Below are positions 41,678 through 48,967 of a DNA stretch of 64,000 nucleotides, one piece after another (position 1 is the first letter of the stretch; each line of letters starts with the position of its first letter). The notes under the pieces were generated by a model. It worked only from the letters and a program-made list of their open reading frames with translations. It searched no databases and was not told the origin of the DNA. The translations under genes were made by a program, and so were the position numbers. The DNA is taken from assembly GCF_036014115.1 (NCBI RefSeq), contig NZ_CP107913.1, forward strand, positions 7,805,501-7,869,500, read 5' to 3'. This DNA is from Streptomyces sp. NBC_00448. Lineage in GTDB: Bacteria > Actinomycetota > Actinomycetes > Streptomycetales > Streptomycetaceae.

Positions 41678-43030
41678 TCACGCGTTCCGGAACAGGTTGA
41701 TGGCGGGCAGGTGGCGCTCGCGCAGTTCGGGGTCGGTGACGCCCAGGCCCTCGCGCGGGGAGAGCGCGAGAACGCCGACCTTGCCCTGGTGCAGGTTGCG
41801 GTGCACGTCGTAGGCGGCCTGGCCGGTCTCCTCCAGGCTGTAGGTGCGCGACAGGGTGGGGTGGATCTTGCCCTTGGCGACCAGGCGGTTGGCCTCCCAC
41901 GCCTCACGGTAGTTGGCGAAGTGCGAGCCGACGATGCGCTTGAGGCTCATCCACAGATAGCGGTTGTCGTACTCGTGCGTGTAGCCGCTGGTGGAGGCGC
42001 AGGTCACGACGGTGCCGCCCTTGCGGGTGACGTAGACCGACGCGCCGAACGTCTCGCGGCCGGGGTGCTCGAAGACGATGTCCACGTCCTCGCCGCCGGT
42101 CAACTCCCGGATGCGGGCGCCGAATCGTTTCCACTCGCGCGGGTCCTGGTGGTGCTCGTCCTTCCAGAACCGGTACCCCTCGGCCGAGCGGTCGATGATC
42201 GCGTCGGCCCCCATCCGCCGGCAGATCTCCGCCTTCTGCGGGCTGCTCACCACGCAGACCGGGTTGGCGCCGCCGGCCAGCGCGAACTGCGTGGCGTACG
42301 ACCCGAGTCCGCCGCTCGCGCCCCAGATCAGCACGTTGTCGCCCTGCTTCATGTCGGCGCCGTTGCGGGAGACCAGCTGCCGGTAGGCGGTGGAGTTGAC
42401 CAGCCCGGGTGCGGCGGCCTCCTCCCAGGTGAGGTGCGCGGGCTTGGGCATCAGCTGGTTCGACTTGACCAGCGCGATCTCCGCCAGCCCGCCGAAGTTG
42501 GTCTCGAAGCCCCAGATCCGCTGCTCCGGGTCGAGCATCGTGTCGTTGTGCCCGTCGGCGGACTCCAACTCCACGCTCAGGCAGTGCGCCACCACCCGGT
42601 CGCCGGGGTGCCACTTGTTCACGCCCGGCCCGGTGCGCAGCACCACGCCCGACAGGTCGGAGCCGATCACGTGGTACGGCAGGTCGTGCCGCTCGGCGAG
42701 CGGCGACAGGCGGCCGTAGCGCTCCAGGAAGGCGAAGGTGGGGACCGGCTCGAAGATCGAGGTCCACACCGAGTTGTAGTTGACCGAGCTGGCCATGACC
42801 GCGACCAGGGCCTCGCCCGGGCCGAGTTCGGGCACCGGCACCTCGTCCAGGTGCAGCGAGGTGCGCGGGTCCTTGTCGCGGGACTCCAGCCCGGCGAACA
42901 TCTCCGCCTCGTCCTTGTGCACGGTGATGGCGCGGTACGACGCCGGCAGCGGCAGGGCCGCGAAGTCGGCGGCGGTGGCGTCCGGTGCCTGGATCGCGTC
43001 CAGGACTTCCTTCGTGGAACTCGTCGTCAT
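41678..43030 (-). CDS. ccr: Crotonyl-CoA carboxylase/reductase
   Basis: 450 aa. Medium-chain dehydrogenase fold with VLIWGASGGLGSYATQFAL for NADPH. The features that distinguish Ccr are SVNYNSVWTSIFEPVPTFAFLERYG, IWGFETNFGGLAEIA and TSGYTHEYDNRYLWMSLKR. The Asn84 region, the GFE block and the late His fit the CO2-binding pocket described for this family. It reductively carboxylates crotonyl-CoA to ethylmalonyl-CoA, used for C2 assimilation and polyketide extender units. GGAGGCGAG precedes the ATG. Its promoter contains a palindrome plus a repeated half. Confidence 0.95.
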   Translation of the reverse strand: MTTSSTKEVLDAIQAPDATAADFAALPLPASYRAITVHKDEAEMFAGLESRDKDPRTSLHLDEVPVPELGPGEALVAVMASSVNYNSVWTSIFEPVPTFAFLERYGRLSPLAERHDLPYHVIGSDLSGVVLRTGPGVNKWHPGDRVVAHCLSVELESADGHNDTMLDPEQRIWGFETNFGGLAEIALVKSNQLMPKPAHLTWEEAAAPGLVNSTAYRQLVSRNGADMKQGDNVLIWGASGGLGSYATQFALAGGANPVCVVSSPQKAEICRRMGADAIIDRSAEGYRFWKDEHHQDPREWKRFGARIRELTGGEDVDIVFEHPGRETFGASVYVTRKGGTVVTCASTSGYTHEYDNRYLWMSLKRIVGSHFANYREAWEANRLVAKGKIHPTLSRTYSLEETGQAAYDVHRNLHQGKVGVLALSPREGLGVTDPELRERHLPAINLFRNA

Positions 43031-43187
43031 GTGACTCGCCTCCGGCGAAGCGTTCTGCGCGTGCGCACGCTCTGCGGCAACGCTCGTTCAGGGAACGCGG
43101 TGTCGATGGGATGGAGGTGCCGTCGTCGGTTCGGCGAACAGATGAGATTCCCGGCCGGGCCTGGGGGACAGTGCCCGGACTACGGAT

Positions 43188-43230
43188 ACGGTATGGCACT
43201 GCGTGCCAGTCGTAAAGACACTGCGTGCCA
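43188..43230 (-). promoter_or_regulatory. ccr promoter with operator in the -35/-10 spacer and a second copy upstream
   Basis: On the minus strand, -35 TTTACG (43216-43211) and -10 TACCGT (43193-43188) are 17 bp apart. The perfect palindrome TGGCACTGCGTGCCA (43194-43208) fills the spacer. CACTGCGTGCCA recurs at 43219-43230, exactly 22 bp from its first copy (43197-43208). The leader to ccr is about 150 bases. The 366-base gap 43031-43396 holds no gene that I can support. The tetR gene next door is the likely source of the repressor. Confidence 0.6.
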
Positions 43231-43396
43231 CTAATTTTCTCTCAAGTGTCACCCCGGCGGTACAGACGAGCAACGCGAACGCCACCCGCCGCATCCGCCG
43301 GCACCCGGCATGCGAACGGCCGCCCGGATGGCGCCGGGCGGCCGTGTCAGCGGTCGATGTGCGAGGGGAAAGCGGGGGGAACGGGGCGGACGGGCG

Positions 43397-44185
43397 CTAC
43401 GCCTTGCGCAGCGCCTCCTCGATGCTGCGCAGGATCTCCGCGGGGGAGGCGTCCGTACGGGCCACCGCGACCACCACCTCGCCCTGCCGCGAGACGGCCG
43501 TGGCGCTGCCGGTGCCGGCCCGGGACGGTATCCGCCCCGCCCCGATGCCGGTGCCGAACGTCGCCTTGATCACGTCGAAGGCGTGGTCGAGCTGCGCCTC
43601 CACGTCGCCCTTGCCGTCCGCCCGAAGCCAGCGCCGCAGCACGTGGTTGTGGGCGGCGACCACCGCGGAGGCGGCGACCTCGGCGAGCAGCGGGTCGTCG
43701 TCGCCGTCGCGGTGCGCGCCCTCGTCGAAGTGGCCCAGCAGGTAGCGGGTGAACAGCCGCTCGTAGCGGGCCACCGAGGCGATCTCCCGCTCCCGCAGGG
43801 TGGGCACCTCGCGGGTGAGCCGGTAGCGCTCGACCGACACCTCGGGCACGTTCGCGTACATCCGCAGCACCTCGGTGATGCCCCGGCAGACCGTGTCCAG
43901 CGGGTGTTCGTGCGGGTCGGCGGAGTCCAGCACCGCCTGCACCCGGACCAGGGTGTCGTCGTGGTCCGGGAAGATCGCCTCCTCCTTCGACCGGAAGTGC
44001 CGGAAGAAGGTGCGCCGGGCCACCCCGGCGCTCGCGGCGATCTCGTCGACGGTCGTGGCCTCGTACCCCTGCGTCGCGAACAGCCGCATGGCCGCCGACG
44101 CGAGGTCCTGCCGTACCCGGTGGCGCTGAGCGGCCGCACGGCGCCCGCTGGCGGTGTCGGTGGCGGACTTCACAGGCTGCGGCAT
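43397..44185 (-). CDS. TetR-family regulator of the ethylmalonyl-CoA cluster (probable)
   Basis: 262 aa. The helix-turn-helix is ASAAMRLFATQGYEATTVDEIAASAGVARRTFFRHFRSKEEAIF, near residues 29-72. The C-terminal ligand domain is less typical and carries about 60 extra residues ending in DASPAEILRSIEEALRKA. The gene lies between the hydroxyacyl-CoA dehydrogenase fusion and ccr in the same direction, so acyl-CoA control is likely. TACGTT ends six bases before the ATG, so it is probably leaderless. Confidence 0.88.
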   Translation of the reverse strand: MPQPVKSATDTASGRRAAAQRHRVRQDLASAAMRLFATQGYEATTVDEIAASAGVARRTFFRHFRSKEEAIFPDHDDTLVRVQAVLDSADPHEHPLDTVCRGITEVLRMYANVPEVSVERYRLTREVPTLREREIASVARYERLFTRYLLGHFDEGAHRDGDDDPLLAEVAASAVVAAHNHVLRRWLRADGKGDVEAQLDHAFDVIKATFGTGIGAGRIPSRAGTGSATAVSRQGEVVVAVARTDASPAEILRSIEEALRKA

Positions 44186-44293
44186 GCGGGGAACGTAACA
44201 CGAGCGGCAGCCGGTGATCGACGGCGAGCCCTTCGGCCGCCGAGCCGTCGTACGGCTGCGCCCGTGTAGCCATCGAGCCGAAGGGCGTGCCGC

Positions 44294-46159
44294 TCAGCGG
44301 GCGTACTCACGGAAGCCGCGGCCGGTTTTGCGGCCGAGGCAGCCCGCTGAGACCAGGTGTTCCAGGAGCGGGGCGGGGGCCAGGCCCGGGTCGCGGAACT
44401 CGTCGTGCAGGACCTGCTCGATCGCCAGCGACACGTCCAGGCCGACCACGTCGAGGAGTTCGAACGGGCCCATCGGGTAGCCGCCGCCCAGTTTCATCGC
44501 GGCGTCGATCGCGTCGACGGTCGCGTAGTGGTCCTGGACCATCTTCACCGCGTTGTTCAGGTACGGGAAGAGCAGGGCGTTGACGATGAAGCCGGCCCGG
44601 TCGCCGCAGTCCACCGGGTGCTTGCGCAGCGCGCCGCTCACCTCGTGCGCGGTCGCCACCACGTCGTCCGAGGTCAGCACGGTCCGCACCACCTCGACCA
44701 GCTTCATCGCCGGCGCCGGGTTGAAGAAGTGCAGGCCGACCACGTCCTGCGGGCGCCCGGTGGCCCGCGCGATCGCCACCACCGGCAGCGAGGACGTGGT
44801 GGTCGCCAGCACCGCGCCCGGCCGGCAGACCTTGTCGAACACCCGGAACAACTCCTGCTTCACGTACAGGTCCTCCGCGACCGCCTCGACCACAAGGTCG
44901 GCGTCCGCGAAGGCGTCGTACGACCCGGCCGGCGTCACCCGCGCCACCGCCGCGTCGCGCTGCTCCGCGGTGAGCCGCCCCTTGGCCACCGAACGGTCCA
45001 GGGAGGCCGTCAGCCGGGCCAGCGCCCGCGCCGCCTTCTCCGGCGTCCTGGCCGCCAGCGCCACCTCGAACCCGGCCTTCGCGAAGACCTCCGCGATGCC
45101 GGTGGCCATGGTGCCGGAGCCGGCCACGCCGACCGTGTGCACCGTACGGCCCTGCGCGCCCCCGCCGCGCTTGCGGGGCGTCTCGGCGTCCGGCACGACC
45201 GCGCCCGAGCCGGGGGACTCGTAGCTGTAGAAGCCGCGCCCCGACTTGCGGCCCAGCAACCCCGCCGCCGTGAGCTGCCGCAGCACCGGCGCGGGTGCGT
45301 GCAGCCGGTCCCTGCTCGCCTCGTACATCGCCTCCAGCACGGTGGTGGCGGTGTCCACGCCGATCAGGTCGAGCAGCGCCAGCGGGCCCATCGGCAGCCC
45401 GCAGCCGAGCCTCATCGCCGCGTCGATGTCCTCCCGGGTGGCGTACCGCGCCTCGTACATCGCCGCCGCCTGGTTCAGGTATCCGAACAGCAGGCCGTCC
45501 GCGATGAAGCCCGCGCGGTCGCCGACCGGCACCGGCTCCTTGCCCAGGCTGCGCACCAGCGCGGTCACCGTGCGGGTCGCCTCGGGCGCCGTCAGCACCG
45601 TGGAGACCACCTCGACCAGCTTCATCGCCTGCGCGGGCGCGAAGAAGTGCAGGCCGAGCACGCGGTCGGGCCGCCCGGTCTCCGCCGCCAGCCGGGTCAC
45701 CGACAGCGCGTTGGTGCCGGTGGCGAGGATCGCCTCCGGCTTGGCGATACGGTCCAGCGCGGTGAACACCTCGCGCTTGACGTCGTACCGCTCGGAGACG
45801 ACCTCGATCACCAGGTCGGCCGCGGCGGCCGCCCGCAGTTCGGGGAAGACACGGAAGCGTGCGAGCACGTCGTCCCGCTCGGCCGGGGTCAGCCGGCCGC
45901 GCTCGACCTGGCGGGCCGTGCGGGCCTCCAGGGCGGTGACGGCCCGGCGGGCGGCAGCGTCGTCGATGTCGACACCGACCACCTCGTGGCCGGCGCAGGC
46001 CAGCACTTCGGCGATGCCGGTGCCCATGGTGCCCAGGCCGACCACGGCCACCACGGAGGGGAGGAGCGGCAGTTCGGACGCGGACGCGATCGCGGATTCG
46101 GCGGTCGGTGCGGTCGGCGTGTTCGATGCGGTCGCGGAAGAAGCGGAGGGACGGTCCAT
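44294..46159 (-). CDS. Tandem 3-hydroxyacyl-CoA dehydrogenase fusion; N-terminal copy degenerate
   Basis: 621 aa from the ATG at 46159 (GGAG eight bases upstream). It consists of two complete HAD modules, residues ~35-315 and ~338-621, each with a Rossmann part (GLGTMG at 41-46; GSGTMA near 347-352) and a C-terminal helical domain ending in GRKSGRGF or GRKTGRGF. Module 2 has the catalytic set: His477 in LHFFNPAPAMKLVEV and Asn in GFIVNALL. Module 1 keeps His171 but reads HFFAPA and GFIADGLL, losing the catalytic Asn. Likely role: (S)-3-hydroxybutyryl-CoA to acetoacetyl-CoA at the head of the ethylmalonyl-CoA pathway. Confidence 0.9.
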   Translation of the reverse strand: MDRPSASSATASNTPTAPTAESAIASASELPLLPSVVAVVGLGTMGTGIAEVLACAGHEVVGVDIDDAAARRAVTALEARTARQVERGRLTPAERDDVLARFRVFPELRAAAAADLVIEVVSERYDVKREVFTALDRIAKPEAILATGTNALSVTRLAAETGRPDRVLGLHFFAPAQAMKLVEVVSTVLTAPEATRTVTALVRSLGKEPVPVGDRAGFIADGLLFGYLNQAAAMYEARYATREDIDAAMRLGCGLPMGPLALLDLIGVDTATTVLEAMYEASRDRLHAPAPVLRQLTAAGLLGRKSGRGFYSYESPGSGAVVPDAETPRKRGGGAQGRTVHTVGVAGSGTMATGIAEVFAKAGFEVALAARTPEKAARALARLTASLDRSVAKGRLTAEQRDAAVARVTPAGSYDAFADADLVVEAVAEDLYVKQELFRVFDKVCRPGAVLATTTSSLPVVAIARATGRPQDVVGLHFFNPAPAMKLVEVVRTVLTSDDVVATAHEVSGALRKHPVDCGDRAGFIVNALLFPYLNNAVKMVQDHYATVDAIDAAMKLGGGYPMGPFELLDVVGLDVSLAIEQVLHDEFRDPGLAPAPLLEHLVSAGCLGRKTGRGFREYAR

Positions 46160-46375
46160 CGCGTGACTCCAGGAGTGGCAAGAGCCGCGCCGCGCAGCGC
46201 GCGGGCGCACGGCAGAGGGATGAGTGGAGTCGCGGGCCTGACCGCGGAAGCGGTGCGTGTGCGCGCCCGCGCGAGCCGGCGGACCCTGTCCCGGGGCCAC
46301 GCCGCACAGTGCCGAACCGACAACGGCATCCGCCGAGCGGTCGGTTCACCGGCCGCCTGGCGCGTCCTCCGAGAG

Positions 46376-46389
46376 TAACTCGCGGGTAA
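46376..46389. promoter_or_regulatory. Degenerate copy of the TTACTCGCGAGTAA operator core
   Basis: TAACTCGCGGGTAA matches the core of the 24-bp palindrome at 33581-33604 at 12 of 14 positions. It lies about 220 bases before the start of the hydroxyacyl-CoA dehydrogenase fusion, in a 370-base gap (46160-46528) with no gene. Confidence 0.45.
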
Positions 46390-46528
46390 CTTGGCCGCCA
46401 GTCCTTTGCACAGGTGATTTCGGCGCGTGACAGATGAGCGGCTGTGGGCGACGTGCCGGGCGAGCCGCGGCAAGGAGGCGGGCGCGTCAAGGAGGCGGTG
46501 CGCGACCGACCTTACGGGTCGCGGCGAA

Positions 46529-46567
46529 CCGTAGGGCGCGTGGCGCCCGTTCGGGCCCGCCCTACGG
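46529..46567 (-). terminator. Hairpin at the 3' end of the GNAT gene
   Basis: CCGTAGGGCG (46529-46538) pairs perfectly with CGCCCTACGG (46558-46567). The right arm includes the GNAT stop codon at 46562-46564. Confidence 0.55.
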
Positions 46568-47092
46568 CAGCGAGCGGGTGTAACGCGTCTCCTCGACCGG
46601 GACGCCGTCGTACAGCTCGGTCATGGTCGCGCCGTCGGGTGAGAAGCCGGCGGCGGCGTAGAAGCGGCGGGCCCGTACGTTGTCGGTGAGGACCCACAAC
46701 GCCAGCCGGGTGCGGCCGAGTTCGGCCGAGCGGCGGACCACCTCCGCGGTGAGCGCGCGGCCGGCGCCGGTGCCGATCCGGTCCGGTCGTACGTACAGCG
46801 CGTACAACTCCCCGGTCGTCGCACCGGTGTCCTCGCCCCGGTACGGCCCGAAGGCGGCCCAGCCGATCACGGGCCCGGTGCCGTCGGCGGCGGCCTCCTC
46901 GGCCACCAGGTTGTGCACCCGCCCCGCCGAGCGTACGAACCACTCCCGTCGCCGCGCCGCGTCGTCGGCCGGGTCCATCGCGTCGAGGTGGCTCTGCGGC
47001 ACCATCCCGGCGTACGCGTGCTGCCAGCCGCGGACCCGGATCGCCGACACGGCCGGCACGTCCGGCTCGGTCATCGTCCTGATCCGCACCAT
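46562..47092 (-). CDS. GNAT-family N-acetyltransferase
   Basis: 176 aa. GNAT fold: VRIRTMTEPDVPAVSAI at the N-terminus, ELYALYVRPDRIGTGAGRALTAEVV with the RxGxG/A acetyl-CoA loop near 120, and NVRARRFYAAAGFSPDG. RimI/PhnO-like, substrate unknown. The ATG at 47092 was chosen over one three codons upstream because a good -10 box, TAGAAT (47105-47100), ends seven bases before it. The gene would therefore be leaderless, its promoter lying in the 19-base gap behind the radical SAM gene. Confidence 0.88.
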   Translation of the reverse strand: MVRIRTMTEPDVPAVSAIRVRGWQHAYAGMVPQSHLDAMDPADDAARRREWFVRSAGRVHNLVAEEAAADGTGPVIGWAAFGPYRGEDTGATTGELYALYVRPDRIGTGAGRALTAEVVRRSAELGRTRLALWVLTDNVRARRFYAAAGFSPDGATMTELYDGVPVEETRYTRSLP

Positions 47093-47111
47093 GCCCCGCA
47101 TTCTAGGCAGT

Positions 47112-48212
47112 TCACAACAGGGTGAGCTGGGTGTTCTCCGGACCCGGCCCCGACCCCGGCTCCCCCTCCGACTCCCGCCCCGGCCCCGCGCCGGGTGCTC
47201 CGGCGGCGCGCTCCACCGTCTCCTCGGCGTCGTCCCCGGGCGCCGGCCGCCCGCGCATCGCCCCGGGCCGGGCCGGGCCGCAGCCGAACTCCGCCGCGAA
47301 CTCGTGCACCTGCCGGGTGATCCGCCGCTGGTACCACTTCGGCGCGTACGCACCGCCCGCGTAGAGCGCTTCGTACCGCCGCACCAGGTGGGGGTGGTGC
47401 TGCCGGAGCCACGCGGTGTACCACTCCCGCGCGCCCGGCCGCAGATGCAGCACCAGGGGCGTCACGGAGGTGGCGCCGGCCGCGGCGATCGCCCGGACCG
47501 TCGCGCGCAACTGCGCGGGGGAGTCGCTGAGGAAGGGCAGCACCGGCGCCATCAGCACCCCCACGGGTATGCCGTTCTCGCTCAGGGTGCGGCAGACCGC
47601 CAGTCGCGTCTCGGGGGAAGGCGTGCCCGGTTCCACGCTGCGCCACAACTCCCCGTCCAGGAAGCCGATCGACAGTGCTATGGACACATCGGTGACGCTC
47701 GCGGCCTGCCGCACCAGTTCGAGGTCGCGCAGGATCAGCGAACCCTTGGTGAGGATCGAGAACGGGTTCGCCCGGTCGCGCAGCGCGGTGAGGATGCCGG
47801 GCATCAGCTGGTAGCGGCCCTCGGCCCGCTGGTAGCAGTCCACGTTGGTGCCCATGGCGACGTGCTCGCCCTGCCAGCGCGGCGCGGCCAGTTCGCGGCG
47901 CAGCAGCTCCGGCGCGTTGACCTTGACCACGATCTGCGAGTCGAAGCCGAGTCCGGTGTCCAGGTCGAGGTAGCTGTGCGTCTTGCGGGCGAAGCAGTAG
48001 ACGCAGGCGTGCGAGCAGCCGCGGTACGGGTTGAGCGTCCACTCGAACCTCATCCGGGAGGTGCCGGGCACCCGGTTGAGGATCGAGCGGGCTCGCACCT
48101 CGTGGAAGGTGATGCCGCGGAATCCAGGGGTGTCGAAGGTCCGCGTCGTCACCGCCGAGGTCCCGAAGAGCGCACCCGCGGAGTCCTCGGCGTTCAGCCC
48201 GTCCCAGCGCAT
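47112..48212 (-). CDS. Rv2578c-family radical SAM protein
   Basis: 366 aa. NPYRGCSHACVYCFAR supplies the CxxxCxxC iron-sulfur ligands near residue 70. Further family blocks are TNVDCYQRAEGRYQLMPGIL, FSILTKGSLILRDLELV and APVLPFLSDSPAQL. It resembles spore-photoproduct-lyase-like radical SAM proteins, but the Rv2578c group has no proven reaction. The last ~60 residues are disordered (Pro/Gly/Glu-rich). The ATG at 48212 follows GAAGGAGGG. It is divergent from the SRPBCC gene at 48382. Confidence 0.9.
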   Translation of the reverse strand: MRWDGLNAEDSAGALFGTSAVTTRTFDTPGFRGITFHEVRARSILNRVPGTSRMRFEWTLNPYRGCSHACVYCFARKTHSYLDLDTGLGFDSQIVVKVNAPELLRRELAAPRWQGEHVAMGTNVDCYQRAEGRYQLMPGILTALRDRANPFSILTKGSLILRDLELVRQAASVTDVSIALSIGFLDGELWRSVEPGTPSPETRLAVCRTLSENGIPVGVLMAPVLPFLSDSPAQLRATVRAIAAAGATSVTPLVLHLRPGAREWYTAWLRQHHPHLVRRYEALYAGGAYAPKWYQRRITRQVHEFAAEFGCGPARPGAMRGRPAPGDDAEETVERAAGAPGAGPGRESEGEPGSGPGPENTQLTLL

Positions 48213-48381
48213 CGCGCCCTCCTTCCGTCGTCCGGCCCCCACGGGCGGTCCGATGGCCGCCCCGCCACCCACAATAGAACACAGATTCGATAAGCGAGTG
48301 TGGTTGGCTGGTGTGTCGCGTGAGGAAGCGCGCGCACCAAGCACCCCGATGCCCGCAGGGGCATGGACCCGAGGAGAAGTC

Positions 48382-48825
48382 ATGGCGCTGGTCGAGGCCA
48401 CCACGGAGCGGATCGTCGCGGCGGAGCCGGAGCGGGTGTTCGCCGCCCTGGCCGACTACGCCGGCACCCGCGGCCGGGTCCTGCCCGGTCAGTACAGCGA
48501 GTACGAGGTCCGCGAGGGCGGGGAGGGCGCCGGCACCGTCGTGCACTGGAAGCTCCAGGCGACCAGCAAGCGTGTGCGCGAGTGCCTCTTCGACGTCACC
48601 GCGCCCGCCGCCGGGCAGCTCGTCGAGACCGACCGCAACTCCTCGATGGTGACCACCTGGACCGTCACCCCGGCCGGCGAGGGCCGCAGCAAGGTGGTCA
48701 ACGCGACCGTCTGGCAGGGTGCCACGGGCGTCGGCGGCTTCTTCGAGCGGACGTTCGCCCCCAAGGGCCTCAACGCCATCCACGACGAGGTGCTCGCCAA
48801 GCTCGCCGCCGAGGTGGAGCAGTAA
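48382..48825 (+). CDS. SRPBCC (START-like) family protein
   Basis: 147 aa. It begins MALVEATTERIVAAEPERVFAALADYAGTRGRVLPGQYSEYEV, followed by beta strands (TVVHWKLQATSKRVREC, MVTTWTVTPAGEGRSKVVNATVWQ) and the long C-terminal helix GLNAIHDEVLAKLAAEV, the polyketide-cyclase/START helix-grip fold. It would bind a hydrophobic ligand. GAGGAGAAG precedes the ATG. The MFS fusion gene follows about 140 bases later in the same direction. Confidence 0.85.
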   Translation: MALVEATTERIVAAEPERVFAALADYAGTRGRVLPGQYSEYEVREGGEGAGTVVHWKLQATSKRVRECLFDVTAPAAGQLVETDRNSSMVTTWTVTPAGEGRSKVVNATVWQGATGVGGFFERTFAPKGLNAIHDEVLAKLAAEVEQ

Positions 48826-48967
48826 CTCCCCCGATACTCGCCCGGTTTCGCGAGCATTCACCAGTAAGGGTGGTTTTGCCAACTTCCTGAGACTCGCCGG
48901 GTCCGTCCGTCGTTGTCGCCTCATGGCGGGAGACGGTGGCGGAGCAGGTGCGACGAGGGGAGTGGCA

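Noticed and set aside
43031..43187. Cobalamin riboswitch before the ccr-mutase operon
   Set aside because: The leader is long enough and the mutase needs B12, but I see no B12 box or the conserved core; only the promoter palindromes stand out.
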